From CAWBUW01 sp963792075 (GTDB lineage: Bacteria; Chloroflexota; Anaerolineae; Anaerolineales; UBA4823), in assembly GCA_963792075.1 (NCBI GenBank), contig CAWBUW010000012.1, positions 1,798,001-1,862,000 of the forward strand: 64,000 bases of DNA, given 5' to 3'. A program made the position numbers and the translations under genes. Positions 16,417 to 25,811 of this stretch are shown piece by piece; position 1 is the first letter of the stretch; every line of letters begins with the position of its first letter. The notes below the pieces were generated by a model. The model did not search any database, was not told where the DNA came from, and worked only from the letters and a program-made list of their open reading frames with translations.

Positions 16417-17568
16417 ATGATCTATGATTTTGATACCTTACCGGACCGGCGGGCAACGGAAAGCTTTAAATGGCTGTCCTATCCGGCGGATGTGCTGCCG
16501 ATGTTCGTGGCGGACATGGATTTCGTCTCGCCGCAGCCGGTGATCGAAGCACTGCAGAGGCGGGTGGCGCACGGGGTGTTTGGCTACCCGTCCGACCTGC
16601 CAGGTTTAAAGGAAGCAGTGGTGGCGCGGATGCAGCGGTTATATGGCTGGAAAATCCAGGTGGAGGACATCCAGGTAGTGCCGGGCGTGGTCACTGCGCT
16701 CAACCAGGTGGTACAAGCCTATGTTCCCGCCGGGGGCGGTGTGCTGGTGCAAACACCGGTTTACCCACCTTTCCTCACGCTGGCACAGAACGCAGGGGTA
16801 TTGGACCAGCGCATGGAGCTGAGCCGTGACCCGCAGCAGGGGACTTACTCTGTCGATTGGGAGGCCTTCGCAGCGGCGTTCACTCCGCAGACGCGCTTGT
16901 TCATGCTGTGCAACCCGCACAACCCGGTAGGGCGGGCGTTCCGCCGCGACGAGCTGGAACGCATGGCTGAGGCCTGCCTGCGCCGGGACGTGTTGATTTG
17001 TTCGGATGAGATCCACTGCGACCTGGTCTACCGCGGCGTGCAGCACATCCCTATCGCTTCCCTGGACGCAGAAGTGGCCCGGCGCACAATTACGCTGATC
17101 GCGCCCTCTAAAACGTACAACATCGCCGGGTTGGAGTGCTCGTTTGCGATTATCCCGGACCAGGAGCTGCGTAAGCAGTTCCAGCATGCGACCCGCGGGC
17201 TGGTGGGGTGGGTGAACGTGATGGGGCTGGTCGCGGCGCAGGCGGCTTATACCCAGGGGCAGGAGTGGCTGGGCCAACTGTTGGTGTACCTGGAAAGCAA
17301 CCGGGATTTCCTATTCGATTACGTACGGCGGGAATTACCAGGCGTGCGCATGGCATTGCCAGAAGCCACTTACCTGGCCTGGCTGGACTGCCGCGGGCTG
17401 GGACTCAAGGAGGAGCCTTACCATTTCTTCTTGGACAAGGCCCGCGTGGCCTTTAACCAGGGCGGCAACTTTGGCCAGGGTGGCGAGGGCTTCATCCGCT
17501 TGAACTTTGGCTGCCCGCGCAGCATGCTGGTAGAGGCGTTGGAGCGGGTGAAACGAAGTATTTCTTAG
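16417..17568 (+). CDS. patB: PatB/MalY-type PLP C-S lyase (aminotransferase class I/II fold)
   Basis: A 383-residue fold-type I PLP enzyme beginning MIYDFDTLPDRRATES, the usual PatB/MalY start. It has AVTPGVV-like VQVVPGVVTALNQ, CNPHNPVGR, the Asp/His pair in SDEIHCDLVY and PLP lysine in SPSKTYNIAG (near residue 232). These enzymes cleave cystathionine or cysteine, releasing thiol, ammonia and keto acid. Some also regulate maltose genes. ATG at 16417 is preferred over 16405 because GGAG at 16407-16410 is correctly spaced and the family start fits. Confidence 0.87.
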   Translation: MIYDFDTLPDRRATESFKWLSYPADVLPMFVADMDFVSPQPVIEALQRRVAHGVFGYPSDLPGLKEAVVARMQRLYGWKIQVEDIQVVPGVVTALNQVVQAYVPAGGGVLVQTPVYPPFLTLAQNAGVLDQRMELSRDPQQGTYSVDWEAFAAAFTPQTRLFMLCNPHNPVGRAFRRDELERMAEACLRRDVLICSDEIHCDLVYRGVQHIPIASLDAEVARRTITLIAPSKTYNIAGLECSFAIIPDQELRKQFQHATRGLVGWVNVMGLVAAQAAYTQGQEWLGQLLVYLESNRDFLFDYVRRELPGVRMALPEATYLAWLDCRGLGLKEEPYHFFLDKARVAFNQGGNFGQGGEGFIRLNFGCPRSMLVEALERVKRSIS

Positions 17569-17575
17569 TTTAAAG

Positions 17576-18211
17576 TCAGGCTTCCCGCCGGTTTTCCAGG
17601 ATGTGCTTGATCAACTTATATCGAAAATGGTCCGTGCGTTCACGTTCGTCCAGGGCCATCTGGATAAAATCCAACTCGGAGCGCAGGCTGGGGATGAGCA
17701 GGTGATCAAGGGCATTCAACCGGCGCGAAGTGCGCCGGATCTCTTCGGCCAGGCGGGTCAGGCGCAGCTCGCTTTCGGCCAGTTGGATGATGGCATCTAC
17801 GAATGCCTCGAAGGAGGTGGCGGCTTCGTCGATCGTCAGAGATGTGCCCACGATGGAAAACCCTCTGCCCAGGGCAGGGCGCAGGGCTCGCTTTTGCTCG
17901 ATATGCGGCACGCGTACCCCCATCACGTTGGCGGTGGTCACCTGGAGGGAAAACTCGGCCTGGGAAGCCAGCGCAGCCGATTGCACCGCTTCGGGGCCGG
18001 TGGCAGCCTCGGCGCGCGCCAGGGCCATGCGTGCTTCGGTGGCAGAGTCTTGCAAGATCTCGGTGCGTTCCATCATGGTATCCGCAATGCGCATGAATTC
18101 CTTCATCAAGGCGGTGCGTTTTTGCTCCAGGAGCTGGCGGCCCTGTTCGGCCAGGGCGATTTGCGCCTTGTGGGAGAGTAATTCCATGCGCGTACAAGAG
18201 ACTTTTTTCAT
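17576..18211 (-). CDS. ntpD: V-type ATPase subunit D (central stalk)
   Basis: A 211-residue helical protein of the V/A-type ATPase D family: an N-terminal coiled coil (LLSHKAQIALAEQGRQLLEQKRTALMKE) and a C-terminal one (RLTRLAEEIRRTSRRLNALDHLLIP). It forms the rotating shaft in the A3B3 head. It is the last gene of the nine-gene operon, 26 bases after subunit B. Length and position are standard. Confidence 0.93.
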   Translation of the reverse strand: MKKVSCTRMELLSHKAQIALAEQGRQLLEQKRTALMKEFMRIADTMMERTEILQDSATEARMALARAEAATGPEAVQSAALASQAEFSLQVTTANVMGVRVPHIEQKRALRPALGRGFSIVGTSLTIDEAATSFEAFVDAIIQLAESELRLTRLAEEIRRTSRRLNALDHLLIPSLRSELDFIQMALDERERTDHFRYKLIKHILENRREA

Positions 18212-18237
18212 CCTGTAAATTCCTCAGCGCTGAAGCG

Positions 18238-19668
18238 TTAAGTGCTGTGGTGGTATTGTTCAATGAACTGGCGCGGGATGCGTTTGAGCATTTCGACGGG
18301 CATTTTAGCCAGCAGCTTCCAGGCCAGGTCCAGGGTCTCGCGGATATCCCGGTTCACCATGCCTTGGCCGATGAACTTTTCTTCGAAAGCAGCCGCAAAA
18401 TCCAGCACGCGCCGGTCATCGCCGGAAAGAGCCGCCTCGCCGATAATAGCCACCAGGCGGCGCAAATCGCGCCCTTCGGCGTAGAGGGCGTAGAGCTGGT
18501 CTGCCACGGAACGGTGATCGATGCGGGTCTTATGCTCGCCCAACCCGGCATTCATCAGGCGCGACAGCGAGGGCAGCACGTCGATGGGGGGATAGATCCC
18601 TTTGTGGTGCAGGTCTCGGCTTAACACAAGCTGGCCTTCGGTGATATAGCCGGTCAGGTCAGGGATGGGGTGAGTAATATCGTCATCGGGCATGGTCAGA
18701 ATGATCAACTGGGTCACCGAGCCAGGGTTGCCCCGGATGCGCCCAGAGCGCTCGTACAGGCTGGCCAGGTCTGAGTACATATAACCAGGGTACCCACGCC
18801 GGCCGGGCACTTCTTCACTGGCCGCGGAGATCTCGCGCAGGGCCTCGCAGTAGTTGGTCATGTCGGTGAGAATGACCAGGACATGATAATGATGGGTAAA
18901 GGCCAGGTATTCTGCGGCAGTGAGCGCCATGCGGGGTGTGATCAGGCGTTCGATCGATGGATCGTCTGCACAGTTGAGGAAGAGCACGGAGCGGGCCATG
19001 GCATCGCTGGTGCGGAAGCTGTCCATGAAGAATGCTGCCTCGCGGTGTGTGATGCCGATGGCAGCGAAAACGATGGCGAACGGCTCGCCGCTGCGGTCCT
19101 GGCCCGTTACGTGCGCCTGGGCGGCAATTTGCGCGGCAAGCTCGTTGGCGGGCAGGCCGGCGCCGGAGAAAATGGGCAGTTTTTGACCGCGGGTCAGCGT
19201 GTTCAGCGCGTCGATGGCTGAAATGCCTGTCTGGATGAACTCGCTGGGGTGAGTGCGCACAGAAGGGTTGATCGGCAGGCCGTTAATGTCCAGCGCGGCT
19301 TTGGGAATGATCGGCGGGCCGCCATCGATGGTATGTCCGGAGCCATCCAGCACGCGTCCCAGGATCGCCAGCGAAAGGTCCAGGCGGGCAATATCCCCGG
19401 TGAAGCGGACGCGCGTGTTTGCCAGGGATAACCCGCTGGTACTGGTGAAGACACGCACCATGCAGCGGTGACGGTCCACTTCCAGCACCTGCCCCACACG
19501 GACCTGGCCATCCGGGCTGAGGATCTCAACAATCTCGTTGTACCCCACCCCGGCCACTCGTTCCAAAAAAACCAACGGGCCTTTGATCTGGGAAAAGGTA
19601 CGGTATTCTTTGGTCACCAGGCGATGACTGGGGAGGACCTGTTCAAGGGCGGTTTGGTTCATTTCCAT
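18238..19668 (-). CDS. ntpB: V-type ATPase subunit B (non-catalytic)
   Basis: The 476-residue protein matches the regulatory B subunit: YRTFSQIKGPLVFLERV at the start, SGAGLPANELAAQIAAQA where subunit A has a P-loop, and PGRRGYPGYMYSDLASLYERSGR. The P-loop is replaced, as expected for a non-catalytic subunit. It lies 6 bases after subunit A. Confidence 0.95.
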   Translation of the reverse strand: MEMNQTALEQVLPSHRLVTKEYRTFSQIKGPLVFLERVAGVGYNEIVEILSPDGQVRVGQVLEVDRHRCMVRVFTSTSGLSLANTRVRFTGDIARLDLSLAILGRVLDGSGHTIDGGPPIIPKAALDINGLPINPSVRTHPSEFIQTGISAIDALNTLTRGQKLPIFSGAGLPANELAAQIAAQAHVTGQDRSGEPFAIVFAAIGITHREAAFFMDSFRTSDAMARSVLFLNCADDPSIERLITPRMALTAAEYLAFTHHYHVLVILTDMTNYCEALREISAASEEVPGRRGYPGYMYSDLASLYERSGRIRGNPGSVTQLIILTMPDDDITHPIPDLTGYITEGQLVLSRDLHHKGIYPPIDVLPSLSRLMNAGLGEHKTRIDHRSVADQLYALYAEGRDLRRLVAIIGEAALSGDDRRVLDFAAAFEEKFIGQGMVNRDIRETLDLAWKLLAKMPVEMLKRIPRQFIEQYHHST

Positions 19669-19674
19669 GTGAAA

Positions 19675-21534
19675 TCACTCCGGTTGTTCTACAACCTGCG
19701 GTGCCTGTGCAGCCACGCTGGCTGTGTTGAAACCTGCGGCGAAGCTGTACTCGATGCGGTCGATCAGGGCTTTGATCTTGGGTTCAGCTTCTTCGGGGGG
19801 GATTTCTTTCATGCGCGCAATGCCGGCGACTACGGGCAGGGCGGTGATCTGCAGCAGGGAAGTGCCGCCTTCCATCGCTTTTTGCATGGCATGGTAAAAA
19901 TTAAGGATGGTTAGCAGCATCCAATACGATTTTGCGAGCGGGCAGTAGCGGTCGATGGCGTGGTATGCGGACTGCTGGAGAAAATCTTCGCGCAGCATGC
20001 GCGACACTGCCAGGATGCCCCGCTCAGCTTCCACCAGGGCATCCGACCCGACCAGGCGGACAATCTCCAGCAGCTCGACTTCACGCTGGAGCAAAGCCTG
20101 GGCCTCTGCCACCAGGGTGGGCCAGTCCTGGCGGACATTCGTGCGGAACCAATCCTGGAAGTGGTACAGGCAGTAGCTGCGGCTCCAGTTGATCGCCGGG
20201 AAATGCCGCCGGCGCGATAGATCATAATCCAGCGCCCAGAAGGTGCCTACCAGGCGCATTGAATTTTGGGTGATTGGCTCAGAAAAATCTCCCCCAGGTG
20301 GGGAGACCGCCCCGACCACGGAAACGGACCCCAGCCGCGGCTCGCCCTTCAGGGTGCCTAGACAGGTCACGCGCCCGGAACGCTCATAGTATTCCGCCAG
20401 GCGAGCGGCCAGGTAGGCCGGATAGCCTTCTTCACCGGGCATTTCTTCCAGCCGGCCGGAAATCTCGCGCAGCGCCTCCCCCCAGCGGGAAGTTGAGTCG
20501 GCCAGGATCAGCACATCATAGCCCATGTCACGGTAATATTCGGCGATGGTGATGCCCGTATAGATGCTGGCTTCGCGGGCAGCCACGGGCATGTTCGATG
20601 TATTGGCGATCAACACGGTGCGTTCCATCAGTGAAGCGCCGGTGCGTGGATCCACCAGGTGGGGAAATTCCTCCAGCACTTCGGTCATCTCGTTTCCGCG
20701 TTCACCGCAGCCCACGTAAATGACGACGTCAGCATTGGCCCAGCAGGCCAGGCTGTGTTCCACCACGGTTTTGCCGGTACCAAAGCCACCCGGAATGATG
20801 GCAGCGCCGCCTTTGGCAACCGGGAAGAGGGCGTCAATGATGCGCGTGCCGGTGACGAGCGGCTCGCGGGGCGCCTGGCGGGCGAGCGCCGGGCGGGGCT
20901 GGCGCACGGGCCAGGTCTGAGAAAGATAGATTTCATGCCCAACCGGAGGCTCACCCCTGTTCGCCGCCGGGGAACTGATCCTGGCGACAACGTCGGCTTG
21001 CTTGAGCTTGCCTGCCCGGATCTCCACTACCTGGCCGGCTATGCCCGGCGGCACCATGATGCGGTGCTGGATAGCCTGCGTTTCAGGGAGTACCCCCAGG
21101 ATATCGCCGGGATGGACCATCTCGCCGACGGGTACCAGGGGTGTAAAATCCCATTCTTTTTCCTCGGGCAAGGGGGAGGCGTTCACCCCGCGGGCGATGA
21201 AGCTGCCGGTGAGCGTGGCCAGCGCTTCTAGCGGGCGCTGCAAGCCATCATAAACGCTGCCCAACAGGCCAGGCCCCAGGCGAGCCACGAGCGGTCGTTG
21301 CGTGTTGATCACGGGTTCACCAATGCGCAAGCCTGAGGTATCCTCGTAGACCTGGATGGTAGTAAGGTCTTGCGCCAGCCGGATGACTTCGCCGACCAGG
21401 CCAATTTCGCCCACGTGGACCACGTCATATAAGCGGACATCCTCCAGCCCGGAGGCTGCGACCACCGGACCGGCGATGCGGATTAACCGACCAACGGGGG
21501 GATTTTCTTTCTCTGCGGGTTGTGTGGTATTCAT
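19675..21534 (-). CDS. ntpA: V-type ATPase subunit A (catalytic)
   Basis: The 619-residue catalytic subunit has the Walker A motif GGFGTGKTVVEH (near residue 250), the arginine/adenine region SRWGEALREISGRLEEMPGEEGYPAYL and the A-type non-homologous insert (about residues 120-190). It hydrolyses or makes ATP in the soluble head. The upstream gene is F, 12 bases away. Confidence 0.95.
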   Translation of the reverse strand: MNTTQPAEKENPPVGRLIRIAGPVVAASGLEDVRLYDVVHVGEIGLVGEVIRLAQDLTTIQVYEDTSGLRIGEPVINTQRPLVARLGPGLLGSVYDGLQRPLEALATLTGSFIARGVNASPLPEEKEWDFTPLVPVGEMVHPGDILGVLPETQAIQHRIMVPPGIAGQVVEIRAGKLKQADVVARISSPAANRGEPPVGHEIYLSQTWPVRQPRPALARQAPREPLVTGTRIIDALFPVAKGGAAIIPGGFGTGKTVVEHSLACWANADVVIYVGCGERGNEMTEVLEEFPHLVDPRTGASLMERTVLIANTSNMPVAAREASIYTGITIAEYYRDMGYDVLILADSTSRWGEALREISGRLEEMPGEEGYPAYLAARLAEYYERSGRVTCLGTLKGEPRLGSVSVVGAVSPPGGDFSEPITQNSMRLVGTFWALDYDLSRRRHFPAINWSRSYCLYHFQDWFRTNVRQDWPTLVAEAQALLQREVELLEIVRLVGSDALVEAERGILAVSRMLREDFLQQSAYHAIDRYCPLAKSYWMLLTILNFYHAMQKAMEGGTSLLQITALPVVAGIARMKEIPPEEAEPKIKALIDRIEYSFAAGFNTASVAAQAPQVVEQPE

Positions 21535-21546
21535 CCCAGACTCCGG

Positions 21547-21891
21547 TTACTCTTCTTCTTTTTCGCCTTTGAAGGTGATGTGGAAACCGATCGCCCGGCG
21601 AATGATTTCCGCAACGCGGTAGCGCCGGGTAGCTTCCTGGCCGAGCGATTTGCCTCCTGGGATCACCAGGTGAGGCAGGCGTTCGCAAGCTTCCAGCCTT
21701 TGGATAAAGCTGGGGGCCATGACTTCGTACAGCCCATCGTCAATGGCGAGCAAATTTACTTCGTCGCTTTCGAGCCAGGGGCTGATCAGCTCCTGCGCGG
21801 TCTCGGCATCCTCTGCGCCGTAGGCATCCACCCCGGCCAGGCGAAATCCAGGCGCCAGGTCTGGACGGGTCACAACAAACAGGCGGCTCAT
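21547..21891 (-). CDS. ntpF: V-type ATPase subunit F
   Basis: A 114-residue Rossmann-like protein (MSRLFVVTRPDLAPGFRLAG, then LLAIDDGLYE, and LPHLVIPGG). It is the small shaft subunit that binds D. The start at 21891 overlaps the C stop by four bases (ATGA), which fixes it. The longer frame has no family support. Confidence 0.9.
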   Translation of the reverse strand: MSRLFVVTRPDLAPGFRLAGVDAYGAEDAETAQELISPWLESDEVNLLAIDDGLYEVMAPSFIQRLEACERLPHLVIPGGKSLGQEATRRYRVAEIIRRAIGFHITFKGEKEEE

Positions 21892-22982
21892 GCGGCAGCC
21901 TCCGTTTGGCTGGCAAATTGCAGTTCGGCGCGTAAGATAGCCGGGCTGATGCCCATGCCGATGCCGCGGGTAATCCAATGAAGGTTGAGCACCTCATTCA
22001 CTTTCAGGGCCAGGTAACCGAGAAATACCCCCAGTCCCAAAGGGTCCTTGGCAATCCACTGCGCTGTCCAGGCCAGGCGAAAATGGGTCAATTTCTTCTC
22101 GAATTCACTCAGCCGTCGCGACCGGGTATACCCTTCCAGGCCGGATTGCAGCGCAGGCGCTAACTGGGTACCGGCAAGCTGGTCTACCACACCTTGGAGA
22201 GTAGTTTGCTCCGCCACTTGAGTCCAGGTGGCGAAAGAAATCCGGCCGGGTCCTACCAGCAGCGCCTGGAGTTGATCGCTGCCCAACCGCTGGCGCAGCA
22301 GCTTTCTTTCGATCGGGGCCTGGATGAAACGCAGGATAGTGAGCAGGTTGGTAATATCGGCGTCCAGCATCACAGCCGACCAGAGCAGCCGCTCCGCCTC
22401 ATCTTCCTCGGTCAGGCGTTTCTGTGCCTGCTGGTAGCGCCATTGTTCGAGCGCCAGCTCCATTTCAAACGTGTCTGCGCCAGGCCGGGCAGCGCGCAAG
22501 TGAACCAGGGGGTGTGCAATGGGCAGGTCCATGCTGGCCAGGCGGTCAATGGCTGCGCGCTGCCCTGGTGCGCGGGCGATTTCAGCCAACAGCCCTTCGC
22601 TCAAGGCGCCCACCGGCAGCAGGGTCCTGGCGATTTCACTGGATGCGGCGTGGTTCCCCAGGCCGCGCAAGATGGCTTTAACGTTATGCACATCGTAGGC
22701 CTGCAAAACCAGTGAGACCATTTCGCCAGCTTGCCCAGAAAAGAAACCACGAATGCGCGCTACCGCCTCGATCAGGTCATCGTGCAAGGCGATCTCGATG
22801 GCATCGCTGCCGGCGGCGCGAGTCAGCGCAAGCTGCACCGGGATGCGGTAGGCGGTCCGCACCAGGGCTGCCGTCAGCGCCTGGAAGTTGCCCGCCTCGG
22901 TCATGCCTTCTACCTCGCGCCGCGAGAGCAGGCGAGATTTCATGGCTTTCAGGCGGGCATTGCCATAATCATACTCAGACAT
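21888..22982 (-). CDS. ntpC: V-type ATPase subunit C (AC39/d family)
   Basis: The protein is 364 residues and all-helical, beginning MSEYDYGNARLKAMKSRLL as AC39-type subunits do, with a C-terminal end rich in short helices. It is the funnel that joins the central stalk to the membrane rotor ring. The start at 22982 is chosen because the longer frame runs into the palindrome in the 3' end of the E gene. Confidence 0.9.
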   Translation of the reverse strand: MSEYDYGNARLKAMKSRLLSRREVEGMTEAGNFQALTAALVRTAYRIPVQLALTRAAGSDAIEIALHDDLIEAVARIRGFFSGQAGEMVSLVLQAYDVHNVKAILRGLGNHAASSEIARTLLPVGALSEGLLAEIARAPGQRAAIDRLASMDLPIAHPLVHLRAARPGADTFEMELALEQWRYQQAQKRLTEEDEAERLLWSAVMLDADITNLLTILRFIQAPIERKLLRQRLGSDQLQALLVGPGRISFATWTQVAEQTTLQGVVDQLAGTQLAPALQSGLEGYTRSRRLSEFEKKLTHFRLAWTAQWIAKDPLGLGVFLGYLALKVNEVLNLHWITRGIGMGISPAILRAELQFASQTEAAA

Positions 22983-22990
22983 GGTTTCCT

Positions 22991-23662
22991 TCAGTGGTGA
23001 GAGGGGGCAGCTTGTGCGGGTAGCTTCGCTGCCGCACAAGCTAGCTTTCCGGTGGGCGCGTGTTCATCTTCCAGTGCGGCTGCCAGGTAACGCCGGAGAT
23101 AAGGCATGGCGTGTTCCAACCGGGTTTCTAGGGTATTGATGACCACAATGCGTTGATCTGCGCTCCTGGCTAAAATGCCTCCCCAGCAATCCAGTTGATA
23201 AAGCGGAGTGAGTTTCCAGCCTGTCTCTGCGAGAATGGATTCAACCGCCTCCCGGTCGCGTGGGTCGGCCTCCACCTGGATTTTTTCATGAGAGACGGTC
23301 TGGTCTTCACCCAGTTCCGAGAGCGCTTCCTGCAGCAACTGGCGCAGGATGGTCGGATAGTTGGCGTATTGGCGCGTGTTTTGGAGCTGCTGGCGGATTT
23401 GTTCGATGGCATCATCTACCAGGCTTTCGCGCACCGCGCCAATTGTTTGCAGGGCTTTGAGACGGGCATCGTGGAGCAGCCCGGCGCATTCTCGGCTGGC
23501 CGGAAGGCTGGCAGCGCTGCAGGCATCTTCGCGCGCCTGCTCTGCTGCCTGCATATTGTTGGCGATAATTTCCCGTGCTCTGATCGCGGCGCGCTCCTCG
23601 ATCTGGCGGACTTCACCTTCCCCGGCAGCGAGAACTGCATCGAGAATCGCTTGCAGGCTCAT
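22991..23662 (-). CDS. ntpE: V-type ATPase subunit E (peripheral stalk)
   Basis: A 223-residue subunit with a long N-terminal coiled coil (EGEVRQIEERAAIRAREIIA) and a mixed C-terminal head (VVINTLETRLEHAMPYLRRYL). It pairs with the G/H subunit to form a peripheral stalk. The last ~18 codons (Ala/Lys/Pro-rich, ending AAPSHH) lie in and beside a palindrome of the dispersed family, so the tail looks like an added extension. Confidence 0.92.
   Translation of the reverse strand: MSLQAILDAVLAAGEGEVRQIEERAAIRAREIIANNMQAAEQAREDACSAASLPASRECAGLLHDARLKALQTIGAVRESLVDDAIEQIRQQLQNTRQYANYPTILRQLLQEALSELGEDQTVSHEKIQVEADPRDREAVESILAETGWKLTPLYQLDCWGGILARSADQRIVVINTLETRLEHAMPYLRRYLAAALEDEHAPTGKLACAAAKLPAQAAPSHH
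23009..23042. repeat. Palindrome inside the 3' end of the subunit E gene
   Basis: Arms 23009-23019 and 23032-23042 pair over 11 bp, with an inner AGC-TTC-GCT tip. The sequence is nearly the same as the palindrome at 26375-26410 at the head of the operon, so both are copies of one repeat. Confidence 0.75.
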
Positions 23663-23664
23663 GA

Positions 23665-23898
23665 TCAGCCCCCCAGGAGCAGGATCATGGCGGCAACCGC
23701 AAACCCCAGGATCACCATCGTTTCAGGGATGGCGACGAGCAAAATGATCGTTCCTAACGCCTCGGGCTTTTCCGCGACCACGCCTGCCCCCGCTGCGCCA
23801 ATGCGCGCCTGGGCCAGGCCGGTGCCAATGGCAGCCAGGCCAACAGCCAGGCCAGCACCAATTGCCGTCAGACCAATGCCGATTCCAGTTTCCATCAT
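23665..23898 (-). CDS. ntpK: V-type ATPase subunit K (proteolipid c ring)
   Basis: A 77-residue hairpin of two membrane helices, rich in Gly/Ala, with the ion-binding carboxylate Glu59 (VAIPETMVIL). This is a single hairpin, unlike the four-helix K of Enterococcus. Gln30 (TGLAQARIG) and Thr60 beside Glu59 recall the Na+-binding set of Na+-driven c rings, so Na+ coupling is possible. The gene overlaps I by four bases. Confidence 0.92.
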   Translation of the reverse strand: MMETGIGIGLTAIGAGLAVGLAAIGTGLAQARIGAAGAGVVAEKPEALGTIILLVAIPETMVILGFAVAAMILLLGG

Positions 23899-25811
23899 TT
23901 ACCTCCTTGCGAGTCAATTTGCGCTTCCATGCGACTCTTAAACGGTTCGAATGCTTTGCCGCCTCCCTCGTAAAATTTACGGAAGAACTCTACGTAATGG
24001 AGACGCAAGCTGTGGATGGAGGGGCTGAAAGCCCCCATTACCAGGTTTAAGGCATGCAGCAGCAAAGCCAGGATCATGCCTACGATCAGGTTTCCGACCA
24101 TTCCGACCATGTCGTTGGCGACTTTGGCCAGGTAAACAGAAGCCAGCCCAATGGCAGCAATACGCAGGTACGAAAGCACGTTGCCGATCAGGCTGATGAA
24201 TTCGATCGGGCCCATGAGGATCCCCAGCCAACCCAGGGAGGCACCGATCAGCACTATGCCGATCATAATGCCGGCGATGGCCGGCGTGCGGAATACATCC
24301 GGCAACATCCCGGCCAGGATGGCCACGAGCACAAACAGGCTGATCAGGCCCAGCAGCATCCCGCCGCGTTCGAGCAGGTGGTTGCGGCTCCGCTCCCGGG
24401 CTGCTTCCCAGACGCCCAGGACCAGCCCAAGCGTGATATGCGCGGCGCCCACGCCCAGGGACAGCAGCAGCAGGCCGGTCACGTGCTCTGGGCTGGCACG
24501 TTCAAACCACAGAGCACGCATGCCAATTTCTTCACCCAGAGTCCCAAACAATTCCCCATAGAGGAAACCGAATAACACCCCCCAGGCCGACCCCATCACC
24601 AGGATGATCAGGATGTCATGGACAACGCCTTTTTTTGCCTTGCGCAGCGCCACCAGGCTGATGACCAACACCAACACGCCATAGCCCACGTCCCCCATGA
24701 TCATGCCAAAGAACACGGGCAGGAAAAGAGCCATCAGGATGGTGGGATCTATATGGCCATATTTGGGCAGGGCGAGCAACTTGACCAGGCTTTCGAAAGG
24801 TCGCGCCGGGGAGGGATTTTGCAAGATGATCGGCGCGCGTTTTTTCATTTCAGGTGTGAAGGGCAGCGGCTCGATAAAGATGCGCTCGGCGAATTTCTCT
24901 TTGAGCACGCTTCGTAGCCGCTGTAAATCAGGGGCAGGGATCCATCCCACCAGGATGAACGTGGAATCCGTTTCTCCCAGCCGGGAGAGCACACTGTTGG
25001 CTTCCACCTCATCCTGGAGGATATCCCGTACCCCAACCAGGCGGGCGTGCCATTGATAGGCCAGGTCGGCGAGTTTCTGTTGCACGGCTGCCGTTTCCTG
25101 GGGAATCTCCCCCAGCCTCTTGTGGATGGCGGTCAGCATTTGTTCAGGAGAGCCTTCACCCAACTGAGGCGGTAGGCGCAAGCGCGAAACATCCTCTTTA
25201 CCGAGCAAGGCTTCGATCTGTGCGGCGTAGTCGTAGGGGAAGACGATCAACATGGCGCGCGTCGCCGAATCGATATCATTGGCGACAATATCTGCCCGTC
25301 CATTGGTGATTTCAATGATGCGTTTCCCGAGCGAGTTGAGCACACCAATATGTGTCCGGCTGACCAGGACGCCCACCATAGTATGGCCCGGTTTATGGAT
25401 CGAATCGGGGATGATCGGCAGCAGCTTGCGCAAGGTGGCTTCATAACGCGGCAGGGTGATCAATTCAGATTCGAGGCTTTCCTGCTGCGCAGTCAGCGTT
25501 TGCACCTGTGGGGTGATCGTGTCGACGATCTGGCGCGCTTCGCTGAGCGGATCGCCTGAGGCGACAGGTGGATTGGGCGAAGATGGGTTGCCTAAGGTGT
25601 TCAACAACCCTTCGATACGGGCCAGCAGGAAGCTTAATTCTTCTTGAGCATGCAGGATCACCCGGTCAAAGGTTAAAGGCCGCGCCGAAACCTGGGGAGT
25701 ATCTGCGACGGGATCAATTTGGATACACCCCAGGCGGCGCAGGGTGTGGAGTGCAGGCTGCAAATCGGTCTTCAGACCGATGATCTCTAACGGGACCATT
25801 TCAATGTTCAT
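23895..25811 (-). CDS. ntpI: V-type ATPase subunit I (membrane stator, a-subunit)
   Basis: The 638-residue protein has an N-terminal cytoplasmic half with coiled coils and a C-terminal half with about seven membrane helices, starting near LPKYGHIDPTILMALFLPVFFGMIMGDVGYG. The last helices (LSLIGNVLSYLRIAAIG-like, LLLHALNLVMGAFSPSIHSLRLHYVEFF) carry the conserved Arg (SYLRIAAIGLAS) and His/Glu of the half-channels. It starts at ATG 25811 inside the end of the H gene, which suggests translational coupling. Confidence 0.93.
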   Translation of the reverse strand: MNIEMVPLEIIGLKTDLQPALHTLRRLGCIQIDPVADTPQVSARPLTFDRVILHAQEELSFLLARIEGLLNTLGNPSSPNPPVASGDPLSEARQIVDTITPQVQTLTAQQESLESELITLPRYEATLRKLLPIIPDSIHKPGHTMVGVLVSRTHIGVLNSLGKRIIEITNGRADIVANDIDSATRAMLIVFPYDYAAQIEALLGKEDVSRLRLPPQLGEGSPEQMLTAIHKRLGEIPQETAAVQQKLADLAYQWHARLVGVRDILQDEVEANSVLSRLGETDSTFILVGWIPAPDLQRLRSVLKEKFAERIFIEPLPFTPEMKKRAPIILQNPSPARPFESLVKLLALPKYGHIDPTILMALFLPVFFGMIMGDVGYGVLVLVISLVALRKAKKGVVHDILIILVMGSAWGVLFGFLYGELFGTLGEEIGMRALWFERASPEHVTGLLLLSLGVGAAHITLGLVLGVWEAARERSRNHLLERGGMLLGLISLFVLVAILAGMLPDVFRTPAIAGIMIGIVLIGASLGWLGILMGPIEFISLIGNVLSYLRIAAIGLASVYLAKVANDMVGMVGNLIVGMILALLLHALNLVMGAFSPSIHSLRLHYVEFFRKFYEGGGKAFEPFKSRMEAQIDSQGGK

